64,000 bases of DNA from JACCZX01 sp038216465 (GCA_038216465.1 JBBQQC010000007.1:56111-120110); one strand, 5' to 3'. Shown: positions 26,576 through 35,324, counted from the stretch's first letter. The notes: generated from the letters alone by a model not told the origin. Program-made: numbers and translations.

Positions 26576-27868
26576 CTAGGATCTTGCCAGCCCGCTTGCA
26601 TACGGGAGCCACGTCGAGAGTGGGGGAATGAGTGTCACGATCGCCAGAACAATCAGGTGCGCCAGCAGAAACGGCCGCAGCTCGCGTACCAGCGGGCCCA
26701 TCGGAACTTTCGCCACCGCCGACGTGACTGCCAGCAGACCGCCGACCGGCGGCGTAATCAGCCCCAGTGTCAGGTTGTAGATCACGATCATTGCGAAGTG
26801 CACCGGGTCGATGCCGGCTGCTTGGGCCACGGGAGCCAGGATCGGTACCAGCACCATGACCCCGGGCAGCGGCTCGATGAAGATGCCGAACAGCAGCAGC
26901 AGCACGTTGATCAGCAGCAGCAGCGCCAGCGGTGTGACATCGAACGAAGTAATCCAATGTGCCAACGCCTGTGGCACGTTCTCGATCGTCAACACCCACG
27001 CGAACGCTGCGCTGGCAGCGACGATCAGCAGGACCGACGCCGTCAGGATGGCCGAGCGCGAGATGATCGCCGGAACGTTTTTCCAGTGCAGCGAGCGGTA
27101 GACGAACGCGCCGCACAGCAGTGCATAGACAACGGCCACGACCGAGGCTTCGGTTGGGGTGAAAAATCCCGCGCGAATTCCTCCGAGAATGATTAGCGGC
27201 AGCAGCAGGGCGGGAATCGCATTGAATGTGTTGCGCAGCATCTCGCGCGCGGTCGGCCGCTGCGCGAGGGCGCGATAGTTGCGGCGCCTCGAGATAATTT
27301 GATTGACCACCATCATTGCAGCCGCGATCAACAGCCCCGGCACCACGCCGGCCATGAAAAGAGCCCCGGCCGACACGCGGTCATCCTGCAATGCGTAAAT
27401 GATCATGATGATCGACGGCGGAATAATGGGGCCGACGATCGCCGTCGATGCGGTCAGAGCGGCCGCGTAAGCCTTCGAGTAGCCGGCCTGATCCATCATC
27501 TTGATCATCATCGAACCCGGGCCGGCGGCGTCCGCCAGCGCCGAGCCACTGATGCCGGAAAAAAAAGTCAGCGACAGCACGTTGGCATGACCAAGCCCGC
27601 CACGGCGGTGGCCGACGAACTGCGAAGCGAAGCGCAGCAGCACCTCGGTCAGCCTGCCGCCGGTCATCAGCTCGGCGGCGAGAATGAAAAACGGCACCGC
27701 CAGCAGCGGGAAGCTGTCGATGCCGGTGAACATTTCCTTTAGCACGACTATCGTCGAGTAGCGGCCGTCGATCACCACCGCCAGCAGCGCGGCCGCCGCC
27801 AGCGAAAACGCAACCGGCACGCCGAGCGCGAGCAGAATTATTGCGCTGATGAATAGCGTCCAAGCCAT
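26576..27868 (-). CDS. dctM: TRAP transporter large permease subunit DctM
   Basis: 430 residues, about 12 membrane segments, standard DctM length. Characteristic parts: LGVPVAFSLAAAAL near the start, FPLLAVPFFILAAELM, SGISGSALADAAGPGS, ASTAIVGPIIPPSIIMIIY and FTPTEASVVAVVYALLCG. This is the dicarboxylate/sugar-acid type. Twelve bp separate it from dctQ upstream, in an operon that begins with an aldehyde dehydrogenase. No binding-protein gene is in the operon. Confidence 0.94.
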   Translation of the reverse strand: MAWTLFISAIILLALGVPVAFSLAAAALLAVVIDGRYSTIVVLKEMFTGIDSFPLLAVPFFILAAELMTGGRLTEVLLRFASQFVGHRRGGLGHANVLSLTFFSGISGSALADAAGPGSMMIKMMDQAGYSKAYAAALTASTAIVGPIIPPSIIMIIYALQDDRVSAGALFMAGVVPGLLIAAAMMVVNQIISRRRNYRALAQRPTAREMLRNTFNAIPALLLPLIILGGIRAGFFTPTEASVVAVVYALLCGAFVYRSLHWKNVPAIISRSAILTASVLLIVAASAAFAWVLTIENVPQALAHWITSFDVTPLALLLLINVLLLLFGIFIEPLPGVMVLVPILAPVAQAAGIDPVHFAMIVIYNLTLGLITPPVGGLLAVTSAVAKVPMGPLVRELRPFLLAHLIVLAIVTLIPPLSTWLPYASGLARS

Positions 27869-27880
27869 CAGCGGGCGCGG

Positions 27881-28396
27881 CTATAGAGCGGATGCAAGTT
27901 CTTTGTCCACGCCGTCTTCGTGTTCGAACGGTTCACCGAGTACATAACGGCGCGCGACGAGGCCAAGATGTGCAATCGTCAGCAGGCACCCGAGCGGCAT
28001 ACCGGCGTAGACCCACGCCATTGATATCTGCAGCGCAGCGGACGCCTGAAAACGCGTGCGCCACGCGTAGTCGATGCCCTCGACCACCAGCGCAACGAAC
28101 AGCACCAGCGTGATTAACGCGATCGCCGCTCGTAACCAGCACGCCTGGCGTGCCGGCAGCGCCTGCTCGAGCGTATCGACTCCGATCTGCGCGCCATTGC
28201 GCAGTGCCAGCCCGCTTCCGACGAAAGCCAGCCAGATCATCAGATGCCGGCCGACTTCTTCGCCCCACGGAAAAGAAGACTCACTTACGTAGCGCAGAAA
28301 CACGTTGACGAAGGTGACGACGACCATGGCTGACAGCAGCGCAATCAACAGCACGCGATTGGCCTGCACCAGATAACGCTCGATCGACAGCAGCAT
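27881..28396 (-). CDS. dctQ: TRAP transporter small permease subunit DctQ
   Basis: 171 residues from the ATG at 28396, which lies 16 bp after the aldehyde dehydrogenase stop; the open frame goes on upstream but would overlap that gene. Four membrane segments, including the family's SSFPWGEEVGRHLMIWLAFVG core and a final segment around GMPLGCLLTIAHLG. Functions with the DctM that follows. Confidence 0.9.
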   Translation of the reverse strand: MLLSIERYLVQANRVLLIALLSAMVVVTFVNVFLRYVSESSFPWGEEVGRHLMIWLAFVGSGLALRNGAQIGVDTLEQALPARQACWLRAAIALITLVLFVALVVEGIDYAWRTRFQASAALQISMAWVYAGMPLGCLLTIAHLGLVARRYVLGEPFEHEDGVDKELASAL

Positions 28397-28412
28397 GTCT
28401 CGGTCGGTCCGA

Positions 28413-29882
28413 TCACCCGTGCTTGATCGCAATCGTCTTCAATGTGGTGAACCCAAGCAAGGCCTCGAATCCCTTTTCGCGCCCGTAACCGCTCGATTTC
28501 ACGCCGCCAAACGGCAGCTCGATACCGCTGCCGGCACCGTAGTTGTTGATGAATACCTGGCCGCAGCGCAGCTTGCGCGCCACGCGCATCTGGCGCGCGC
28601 CGTCGCGAGTCCAGACACCGGCGACCAGGCCGTAAATCGTGCCGTTGGCGATCTGCAGCATCTGCTCTTCAGAATCGAACGCAATCGCCGCCAGCACCGG
28701 CCCGAAAATCTCCTGCTGCGCCAGCGCGTGATCCGACGGAACGTCGCGCAGCAGGGTCGGCGCCTGGTAATAGCCGCTCTGAGGTGCATGATCGACGACG
28801 CGGCCCTGCGCAGCGATCGGCACGTTGTCGTGCTGCGCGGTACTTAGAAAGTCCCATACGCGCTGCAGCTGGTTCTGGCGGATCAAAGGCCCGGCATCCA
28901 GATCGTCGAGTGCGGGGCCGACTCTTAGTTGTGTCATCGCACGACCGACCCGCGTCACCAACTCCTCGTAGATCGGCCGTTCGATCAGCAGGCGGCTGCC
29001 GGCCGAACACGTCTGCCCCGCGTTCTGCACGATTGCGTTGATGACGACCGGCAGCACGTCGTCCAGCTCGGCATCGGCGAAAACGATCTGCGGCGACTTG
29101 CCGCCCAGCTCCAACGTGACCGGACAATGGTGCTTGGCGGCCGCTTGCGCGACCGCGGTACCGGTTACCGGCGAACCGGTAAAAGAGATGTGCTCGATAC
29201 CTCGATGTTGCGTGAGCGCGGCCCCCGCCTCCGCACCGTAGCCGGTGACGACGTTCAGCGCTCCGGACGGAAAGCCGACCTCGGCGGCCAGTTCGGTGAC
29301 TCGCATCACCGACAGGCACGCGTCTTCTGCGGGCTTGACCACGCACGCGTTGCCGGCCGCCAGCGCAGCGCCGACACTGCGACCGAAAATCTGCATCGGA
29401 TAATTCCACGGCACGATATGACCGGTCACGCCGTGCGGCTCGCGCAACGTCAGCACCGTCATGCCCGTCTGATAAGGAATCGTCTCGCCATGCAGCTTGT
29501 CGGCGGCGCCGGCGTAGTACTCGAAGTAGCGCGCGAGCGCGGTAGCGTCGGCGTGACCCTGCTTCAGCGGCTTGCCGGTGGTGCGCGACTCGAGGCGTGC
29601 CAACTCGTCGTGGTGATCGGCAACCGCATTCGACAGCTTCATCAACAGCCGGCCACGCTCGGTCGCTGTCATTCGACCCCAGGGTCCATCGAAGAATTCG
29701 CCGAGCGAGCGGCGGGCCGCCGTCACCGCCGTGTCGATATCGGTCGCATCCCCACGCGCGATCTTCGCGAACGGCACGCCGTCGGATGGGTCGATTACAT
29801 CGATCGTCTGCCCGGTCGTCGATGCGACCCAGCGATTGCCGATGAAATGATGCGAACCCGCGGCGGCTGTGTTGCCATCCAT
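28413..29882 (-). CDS. NAD(P)-dependent aldehyde dehydrogenase
   Basis: 489 residues, typical ALDH length. The general-base glutamate is in TLELGGKSPQ and the nucleophilic cysteine in NAGQTCSAGSRLL; the cofactor motif FTGSPVTG and PWNYP are also present. It oxidises an aldehyde to a carboxylic acid. The substrate cannot be told from sequence; similarity is to the betaine/gamma-guanidinobutyraldehyde and lactaldehyde-type group. First gene in an operon with TRAP dctQM, hinting that the transported compound or its product passes through an aldehyde (inference). Confidence 0.9.
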   Translation of the reverse strand: MDGNTAAAGSHHFIGNRWVASTTGQTIDVIDPSDGVPFAKIARGDATDIDTAVTAARRSLGEFFDGPWGRMTATERGRLLMKLSNAVADHHDELARLESRTTGKPLKQGHADATALARYFEYYAGAADKLHGETIPYQTGMTVLTLREPHGVTGHIVPWNYPMQIFGRSVGAALAAGNACVVKPAEDACLSVMRVTELAAEVGFPSGALNVVTGYGAEAGAALTQHRGIEHISFTGSPVTGTAVAQAAAKHHCPVTLELGGKSPQIVFADAELDDVLPVVINAIVQNAGQTCSAGSRLLIERPIYEELVTRVGRAMTQLRVGPALDDLDAGPLIRQNQLQRVWDFLSTAQHDNVPIAAQGRVVDHAPQSGYYQAPTLLRDVPSDHALAQQEIFGPVLAAIAFDSEEQMLQIANGTIYGLVAGVWTRDGARQMRVARKLRCGQVFINNYGAGSGIELPFGGVKSSGYGREKGFEALLGFTTLKTIAIKHG

Positions 29883-29921
29883 CGCACTCTCCCGGTTAGC
29901 GAACAGCGATTATTACCCGCC

Positions 29922-29933
29922 TAGAATCGCCGC
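29922..29933 (+). promoter_or_regulatory. -10 element directly upstream of ppa
   Basis: TAGAAT at 29922-29927 ends only 6 bp before the ppa ATG. If it is the -10 box, transcription would begin at or next to the start codon, giving a leaderless mRNA. No convincing -35 hexamer was found, so this is tentative. Confidence 0.35.
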
Positions 29934-30482
29934 ATGAGACTCGACGCTGTTGCCGCCGGCTGCGACATTCCGAACGACTTCAACGTCATCATCGAGATTC
30001 CGGCGCATGCCGATCCGATCAAATACGAAGTCGACAAGGAAACCGGCGCCTTGTTCGTCGATCGGTTCATCGCCACGTCAATGCACTATCCCTGCAACTA
30101 CGGCTATGTTCCGAAATCGCTGGCCGATGACGGCGACCCGCTCGACGTTCTGGTTATCACGCCGTTCCCGCTGCAGCCGGGCGTGGTCGTGCGCTGTCGT
30201 GCGCTGGGCGTGCTGAAGATGGAAGACGAAGCAGGCGGCGATTCCAAGCTGCTCGCCGTACCGATCGACAAGATACTGCCGTGGTATCGGCACTGGCTGA
30301 AGTGGTCGGATATCGCGCCCGAGCGGCTCGCGCAGATTCAACATTTTTTCGAGCACTACAAGGATCTCGAGCCCGGCAAGTGGGTGAAGGTGCTCGGATG
30401 GGAAGGTCCGGAGTCCGCTCGCAAAGACATCATCGACGCGGTTGCGGCGTATCAGAACGCATCGCCTATGCGGGCGGTGTAG
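29934..30482 (+). CDS. ppa: Inorganic pyrophosphatase
   Basis: Hydrolyses pyrophosphate, pulling biosynthetic reactions forward. 182 residues, family I. The metal-binding signature DGDPLDVLV is present, as are IKYEVDKETG, YPCNYGYVP and VPIDKILPWY. ATG start with no Shine-Dalgarno sequence and a close -10-like box. It diverges from the aldehyde dehydrogenase (51 bp apart) and its last 17 bp overlap the convergent EamA gene. Confidence 0.95.
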   Translation: MRLDAVAAGCDIPNDFNVIIEIPAHADPIKYEVDKETGALFVDRFIATSMHYPCNYGYVPKSLADDGDPLDVLVITPFPLQPGVVVRCRALGVLKMEDEAGGDSKLLAVPIDKILPWYRHWLKWSDIAPERLAQIQHFFEHYKDLEPGKWVKVLGWEGPESARKDIIDAVAAYQNASPMRAV

Positions 30483-31350
30483 CCAGATCGTCCGGTCGTG
30501 CACGCGACGCAATAACGTTCAACGCAAGGCCGCTCAACACCAGCCCGATGGCCGTCAGCTTCCACCACGTGACTTCTTCGCCGAGCAGCCACACTGCGAG
30601 ACTCATTGCCACGATCGGTACCAGCAGCGTGAATGGGGCAACCAGCGCCGCGGGATGTTTGCGCAGCAACCACGCCCAGATGCCGAAGGCGAGCAGCGTG
30701 GTTGGCCACGCCTGAAAGGCCAGACCGAGCCACGCAGACGCGTCCATCGACCTTACCGCGGCCCACATGCTGGCCGGGCCCTCTAGCACCAGCGCAACGG
30801 GCAGCATCATGATCGACGCGGCAGCGCTGGCCCACACGACGACGGCCAGTGGCTGTTCGCTATGGATACGCTTGACGATCACATTCGCAATGGCCCACGA
30901 AGCCGCGGCGGCGACAACAAGTAGAAATCCAACGCGCGTCGACGGCGGCAAATGAAATGCAACGAGCACGAGACCGGCGCCGGCTATCGTGGCTCCCACC
31001 AGCTGCACCCGCTTCGCGCGTTCGCGCGTCAGCAGAGCGACAAGGCCGATGGTGAAGAACGCCTGCACCTGAATCACCAATGACGCGAGGCCGGTCGGCA
31101 TGCCGGCCTGCATGCCGGCGAACAGCAGTCCAAATTGCACGGTAAACGCAAACAGGCCGTAACCAGCTACTAACCGCCATGATGGCTGTGGCCGCCGCAC
31201 GAAAAGAACCGCCGGAAACGCAGCCAGTGCAAAGCGAAGGACGGTCAGCGTCATCGGTGGCACATCGTTCAGGCCCCAGCGAATGACGACGAAGTTGAAT
31301 CCCCAAATGGTGACCATCAAAAGCGCGGCGGCAAGGTGGGTCGCACTCAT
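30466..31350 (-). CDS. EamA-family transporter (drug/metabolite exporter)
   Basis: 294 residues with ten membrane segments in two EamA repeats (~5-135 and ~145-285). The N-terminal ALLMVTIWGFNFVVIRWGL and the second-repeat LLRKHPAALVAPFTLLVPI resemble E. coli EamA, an exporter of cysteine and O-acetylserine. Substrate not provable. ATG overlaps the stop of the upstream GNAT-like gene by 4 bp. Its end overlaps ppa. Confidence 0.9.
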   Translation of the reverse strand: MSATHLAAALLMVTIWGFNFVVIRWGLNDVPPMTLTVLRFALAAFPAVLFVRRPQPSWRLVAGYGLFAFTVQFGLLFAGMQAGMPTGLASLVIQVQAFFTIGLVALLTRERAKRVQLVGATIAGAGLVLVAFHLPPSTRVGFLLVVAAAASWAIANVIVKRIHSEQPLAVVVWASAAASIMMLPVALVLEGPASMWAAVRSMDASAWLGLAFQAWPTTLLAFGIWAWLLRKHPAALVAPFTLLVPIVAMSLAVWLLGEEVTWWKLTAIGLVLSGLALNVIASRARPDDLATPPA

Positions 31351-32516
31351 TCGATACTCGAAGGCAAGCGCAGCGCGCTGCGCTCACTCAACTCATCGAC
31401 GTACGCTTCGATTCCGCCGGTCTCTTGCCGTAGATATCGCTCGACCGCGTCGGCGAACGCCGGATGCGCCAACCAATGCGACGAATAGGTCGTCACCGGC
31501 TCGAATCCGCGCGCCAGCTTGTGTTCACCCTGCGCGCCGCCTTCAAATACCTTGAGCTTGCGTTCAATTGCAAACTCGATCATCCGGTAGTAGCTCGTTT
31601 CGAAATGCAGGCACGGCACGTATTCGATCGCTCCCCAGTAGCGACCGTACAGCCGCTGGTCGTCGAACAGCGCGAATGCGGCGGCGATCGGCTGTCGGCC
31701 GCGACGTGCGACGACCATCAGCAGACTCTCAGGCATCGATTGTGCAATTTGAAGAAAGAAGCGGCGGTTCAGATAGGGCGTCGAGTAATGAGCAGCGTAA
31801 GTGGTTGCGTAACACCGCATGAAAAGGTCCCAATCGGCTTCGCTGATCTCGCGTCCGACTTTGTGCTCGAACACAACTCCTTCAGCACGGACCTTGCGCT
31901 GCTCGGCGCGGATCTTCTTACGCTTCGGCTGGGCGAGCGACCCCAGGTAATCGTCGAACGACGAATAGCTCCGATTGAACCAGTGAAACTGCACCGCGCG
32001 TCGTGTCACCATCCCTGTAGCCGAGAGCAATTCGATCTCGTCGAGTGGAGCGAACAGTACGTGCAGCGACGACAACCCGGAGTCGCGCACGTGCGTCGCC
32101 AGTTCCCGCGCGAGAATGTTTCGCGTCTGCGAATCCCGCGCGATCAGGCGCGCGCCGGGTACCGGCGTGAACGGCACGGCCGTCAGCCACTTCGGGTAGT
32201 AGTCGATGCCGTGCTGCTGATACGCACTGGCCCACGCCCAGTCAAACACGTACTCGCCATAGGAATGATGTTTCCGGTAAAGAGGGATCGCTCCCGCCAG
32301 CTCATTTCCGCGCCACAGCGTTAGATACTGAGCCTCCCATCCCGCGCGCGGCGAGGCGCAGCCGGTGGTGTGCAAGGCGTGCAGAAACTCGTAGCCGATC
32401 AGCGGATTGCCGCGTCCCGATGCGGTCACCAGCGCATTCCAAGCGCTCGCGCCGATCGTCGCAAGATCGCCCGTGATGCGCGTGCAATAATCGGCGCCGC
32501 CTGCAGGGTTGTTCAT
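31347..32516 (-). CDS. GNAT-like protein of the COG3146 (peptidoglycan-type acyltransferase) family
   Basis: 389 residues. The family resembles FemAB/GNAT acyltransferases: an N-terminal half with GNPLIGYEFLHAL and AWASAYQQHGIDYYPKW, a lysine/arginine stretch QPKRKKIRAEQRKVR, and a C-terminal half with HYSTPYLNRRFFLQ, YGRYWGAIEY, FETSYYRMIEFAI and GAQGEHKLARGFEP. The last block is diagnostic for COG3146. The reaction is not established; aminoacyl or acyl transfer is inferred from fold. Co-translated with the EamA exporter (ATGA overlap). Confidence 0.85.
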   Translation of the reverse strand: MNNPAGGADYCTRITGDLATIGASAWNALVTASGRGNPLIGYEFLHALHTTGCASPRAGWEAQYLTLWRGNELAGAIPLYRKHHSYGEYVFDWAWASAYQQHGIDYYPKWLTAVPFTPVPGARLIARDSQTRNILARELATHVRDSGLSSLHVLFAPLDEIELLSATGMVTRRAVQFHWFNRSYSSFDDYLGSLAQPKRKKIRAEQRKVRAEGVVFEHKVGREISEADWDLFMRCYATTYAAHYSTPYLNRRFFLQIAQSMPESLLMVVARRGRQPIAAAFALFDDQRLYGRYWGAIEYVPCLHFETSYYRMIEFAIERKLKVFEGGAQGEHKLARGFEPVTTYSSHWLAHPAFADAVERYLRQETGGIEAYVDELSERSALRLPSSIE

Positions 32517-32518
32517 TA

Positions 32519-34150
32519 ATGAGTTCTAAAGTCAGAGTCGCGGTTGCGCAGTTGAATTGCACCGTCGGCGACTTCGAGGGCAACAGCAGAAAGATTATCG
32601 AAGCGGCATCGCGTGCCGCGGCGGCGGGTGCAGACCTTCTGCTGACGCCGGAGCTTTCGCTGACCGGTTATCCCCCTGAAGACCTGCTTCTGCGTCGCGC
32701 ATTTTACGCAGCGACCGATGCCGCGTTGCAAACGCTGACCGCTCAGCTGCTGCAGTTTCCGGATCTGACCGTAGTCGTCGGCCATCCGCTGGCGCGTGAA
32801 GGTCACCGGTTCAACGCCGCGTCGCTGCTGCAAGCCGGTGTGCTGCTTGGCACGTACTGCAAGCACGACCTGCCCAACTATGACGTGTTCGACGAGCAAC
32901 GCTACTTCACGCCCGACAACCGGCCGCTGGTGTTCGAGCTCAACGGCACCCATTTCGGCGTCAACATCTGCGAGGACACCTGGTTCGGATACACACCGGA
33001 ATGCGCAAAGTCTGCAGGCGCCGCGGTGTTACTGGTACTGAACGGGTCGCCATTTAACCTCGGAAAACAGCAGCAGCGGATCGACATCCAGCGCGCGAAT
33101 GTGTCGCGCTTTCGGATGCCGGTCGTCTATGCGAATCTGGTCGGCGGCCAGGACGAGCTGGTGTTCGATGGCGCGTCGTTCGTGCTTGATCGCGACGGCA
33201 GGGTGGTCGCGAGCGCACCTTACTTCGAGGAAAGCCTGCTGCTGGTCGATTTTGTCGACGGCGTCCCGCAGGCCGCGCATGTAAGCCCGGAGCCGAGCGA
33301 GGAAGCATTGGCGTATTCGGCGCTGGTGATGGGTGTGCGTGACTATGTGGGCAAGAATGGATTTCCCGGCGCGATCATCGGGCTCTCGGGCGGGGTCGAT
33401 TCGGCGTTGACGCTGGCGATCGCGGTCGATGCGCTCGGCGCCGAGCGCGTGCGCACAGTGATGATGCCTTCGCAGTTCACGGCTCCGATGAGTCTCGAGG
33501 ACGCCCGCCAAATGGCGCACGCGATGAATGTGCGCTACGACGTGCTGCCGATCAAGCCGGCGTTCGACGCGTTTCTCTCTACGTTGTCTAGTGAGTTTCG
33601 CGGTCTGCCGTGGGACACCGCCGAAGAAAATCTGCAGGCACGGATTCGCGGAACCCTTTTGATGGCGCTGTCGAACAAGTATGGCTCGATTGTGTTGACC
33701 ACCGGCAACAAGTCCGAGACGGCGGTCGGCTACTCGACGTTGTATGGTGACCTGGCGGGCGGCTTCGCTGTGATCAAGGACATTTTGAAAACGCTGGTGT
33801 ATCGGCTGTGCCGCTACCGCAATTCGATAGCACCGGTGATCCCACAGCGCATTTTGTCGCGTGCGCCGAGCGCGGAGTTGAGAGCGGATCAGACCGACCA
33901 GGATTCACTGCCGCCGTACGACGTACTGGACGAAATCATCGATCTGTATATGCAGCAGGGAAGGTCGATCGGCGAGATCGTCGCCGCCGACCACGATGAA
34001 GCGGTCGTGCGCAAGGTGGTTCGGATGATTCGGCTGTCGGAATACAAGCGCCGTCAGTCGCCGATTGGGATTCGCGTCACCCACCGCGGGTTTGGCCGCG
34101 ACTGGCGTTACCCGATAACGAATCGCTTTCGCGAAGAAGCGGCGACATGA
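32519..34150 (+). CDS. nadE: Glutamine-dependent NAD+ synthetase
   Basis: 543 residues joining a nitrilase-type glutaminase (~1-260) and an NAD synthetase domain (~275-540). The glutaminase triad is E45, K115 and C151 (in VNICEDTW). The ATP pyrophosphatase loop SGGVDS is at 290-295. It amidates deamido-NAD using ammonia channelled from glutamine. Two bp separate it from the divergent COG3146 gene start, so its promoter must lie inside that gene's 5' end. A degenerate copy of its last 18 codons follows downstream (34206-34265). Confidence 0.95.
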   Translation: MSSKVRVAVAQLNCTVGDFEGNSRKIIEAASRAAAAGADLLLTPELSLTGYPPEDLLLRRAFYAATDAALQTLTAQLLQFPDLTVVVGHPLAREGHRFNAASLLQAGVLLGTYCKHDLPNYDVFDEQRYFTPDNRPLVFELNGTHFGVNICEDTWFGYTPECAKSAGAAVLLVLNGSPFNLGKQQQRIDIQRANVSRFRMPVVYANLVGGQDELVFDGASFVLDRDGRVVASAPYFEESLLLVDFVDGVPQAAHVSPEPSEEALAYSALVMGVRDYVGKNGFPGAIIGLSGGVDSALTLAIAVDALGAERVRTVMMPSQFTAPMSLEDARQMAHAMNVRYDVLPIKPAFDAFLSTLSSEFRGLPWDTAEENLQARIRGTLLMALSNKYGSIVLTTGNKSETAVGYSTLYGDLAGGFAVIKDILKTLVYRLCRYRNSIAPVIPQRILSRAPSAELRADQTDQDSLPPYDVLDEIIDLYMQQGRSIGEIVAADHDEAVVRKVVRMIRLSEYKRRQSPIGIRVTHRGFGRDWRYPITNRFREEAAT

Positions 34151-34177
34151 GCGCACGGTCGCGGCCGCACCCGCTAA

Positions 34178-34194
34178 GCGAGTATGTAGCTCGC
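34178..34194. terminator. Weak hairpin after nadE
   Basis: GCGAG and CTCGC separated by 7 nt form a 5-bp stem 27 bp after the nadE stop. It has no T-run. Listed as a possible pause or terminator only. Confidence 0.25.
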
Positions 34195-34205
34195 CTTCGG
34201 CTCGG

Positions 34206-34265
34206 GGCCGCGACTGGTGCTATCCAATCACGAACCGTTTTCGCGAGGACAGCGCCACGCTCTAG
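34206..34265 (+). pseudogene. Remnant of a second nadE 3' end
   Basis: In one frame this stretch reads GRDWCYPITNRFREDSATL then TAG. The intact nadE just upstream ends GRDWRYPITNRFREEAAT then TGA. So 15 of the first 18 residues agree, and most base differences fall at third codon positions (TAC/TAT, CCG/CCA, ATA/ATC, AAT/AAC, CGC/CGT, GAA/GAG). The upstream 55 bp show no further match. It is a fragment with no start codon. The TAG stop overlaps the TAGAAT that may serve as the glnB -10 box. Confidence 0.85.
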
Positions 34266-34268
34266 AAT
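34263..34268 (+). promoter_or_regulatory. Possible -10 box of glnB
   Basis: TAGAAT, 24 bp before the glnB ATG, with a ribosome binding site AGGAAG in between (near 34280-34285). No good -35 hexamer is visible, so an activator-dependent promoter would be needed. Confidence 0.35.
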
Positions 34269-34292
34269 CGGGCGAAACGACAGGAAGCAACG

Positions 34293-34631
34293 ATGAAACA
34301 GATTACGGCGATCATTAAACCTTTCAAGCTGGACGAGGTGCGCGAGGCGCTGGCCGATGTCGGCGTCACCGGGCTGACGGTCACTGAAGTGAAGGGTTTC
34401 GGCCGCCAAAAAGGCCACACCGAGTTGTATCGCGGTGCCGAATATGTGGTCGACTTTCTGCCGAAGGTCAAAGTCGAGGCCGTCGTGCCGGACTCGCTGG
34501 CCGAGCGTGCGATCGAAGCGATCACCCAGGCGGCTCGCACCGGCAAAATCGGTGACGGGAAAATTTTCGTGCGCGCGGTCGAGCAGGTAATTCGAATTCG
34601 TACCGGCGAAGAAGGAGAAGCGGCTGTTTGA
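34293..34631 (+). CDS. glnB: Nitrogen regulatory protein P-II
   Basis: 112-residue PII trimer subunit sensing ATP/ADP and 2-oxoglutarate and relaying nitrogen status. The T-loop contains Y51 (ELYRGAEY), the uridylylation site, and the C-terminal signatures TGKIGDGKIFV and IRTGE are complete. GlnB rather than GlnK is suggested by the absence of amtB and by the nadE neighbour, an arrangement frequent in betaproteobacteria. ATG with AGGAAG upstream. Confidence 0.95.
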   Translation: MKQITAIIKPFKLDEVREALADVGVTGLTVTEVKGFGRQKGHTELYRGAEYVVDFLPKVKVEAVVPDSLAERAIEAITQAARTGKIGDGKIFVRAVEQVIRIRTGEEGEAAV

Positions 34632-34640
34632 GGGCAGGCG

Positions 34641-35297
34641 TTAAAAAACTTTTCCGCTGCTCGGCTTCAGCAACACGATCAACGCGCCGCTGCCGCCCTC
34701 CGTGGTTCGCGCCTGGCAGAACGCGATCACGTCTTCGCGCTGTGCGAGCCAGAGTTTGACCTTCCCCTTCAGTACCGGCTGCCGCCCTTTCGACCCCAGA
34801 CCCTTGCCGTGCACGACGCGGATGCAGCGCAGGCCGCGGCGGCCGGTATCGCGCAGGAAGCCCGCCAGCAGCTCGCGAGCTTCGCCGGTGCGGCAGCCGT
34901 GCAGATCGATCTCGTCCTGAATCACCCACTCACCACGCCTCAGTTTGCGCAGCACGTCGGGGCCGACCCCGGGCCGACAGAACGACAGTTCGTCATCGGT
35001 GTGCAGCAGGGTGTCGATCTCGAACTCATCCGACACCGATGCAACGAGCACGAGTCGATCGTCTTCGCGCCGCTTGTGGGCGATGGGTAGGTGCGCAGAG
35101 CGTTTGTGCTCAACGCGCTTGTTGCCGTTCAGTGGCGTGACATCGCCCACCGCGTCGCGGAATTCGTCGACCGCTTTCAGCGTATCGACTTCGCGCGCCC
35201 GGCGCTCGACCGCGGCTTTCTCCTGCTGCTGCGCCTCACGGGCGAGCGAATCACGCAAGGTCTGCAGCTGCGCCAAGTGGGTGAATTTCTCTGCCAT
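34641..35297 (-). CDS. Smr domain protein (SmrA/YdaL-like)
   Basis: 218 residues. The N-terminal ~100 residues are helical and charged with no clear domain. Smr domain ~125-210 carries the conserved EIDLHGCRTGEA and VVHGKGLGSKG motifs. Smr domains act as endonucleases or bind collided ribosomes (SmrB in E. coli). It ends 9 bp from the convergent glnB. The next gene upstream on this strand is trxB, 27 bp away, so they are probably co-transcribed. Confidence 0.9.
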   Translation of the reverse strand: MAEKFTHLAQLQTLRDSLAREAQQQEKAAVERRAREVDTLKAVDEFRDAVGDVTPLNGNKRVEHKRSAHLPIAHKRREDDRLVLVASVSDEFEIDTLLHTDDELSFCRPGVGPDVLRKLRRGEWVIQDEIDLHGCRTGEARELLAGFLRDTGRRGLRCIRVVHGKGLGSKGRQPVLKGKVKLWLAQREDVIAFCQARTTEGGSGALIVLLKPSSGKVF

Positions 35298-35324
35298 ATA
35301 CCGTCGGTCGCCTGGCAGGCGTTA

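Noticed and set aside
28929..29924. Plus-strand open frame of 331 codons
   Set aside because: Antisense to the aldehyde dehydrogenase, which has its catalytic Cys and Glu.
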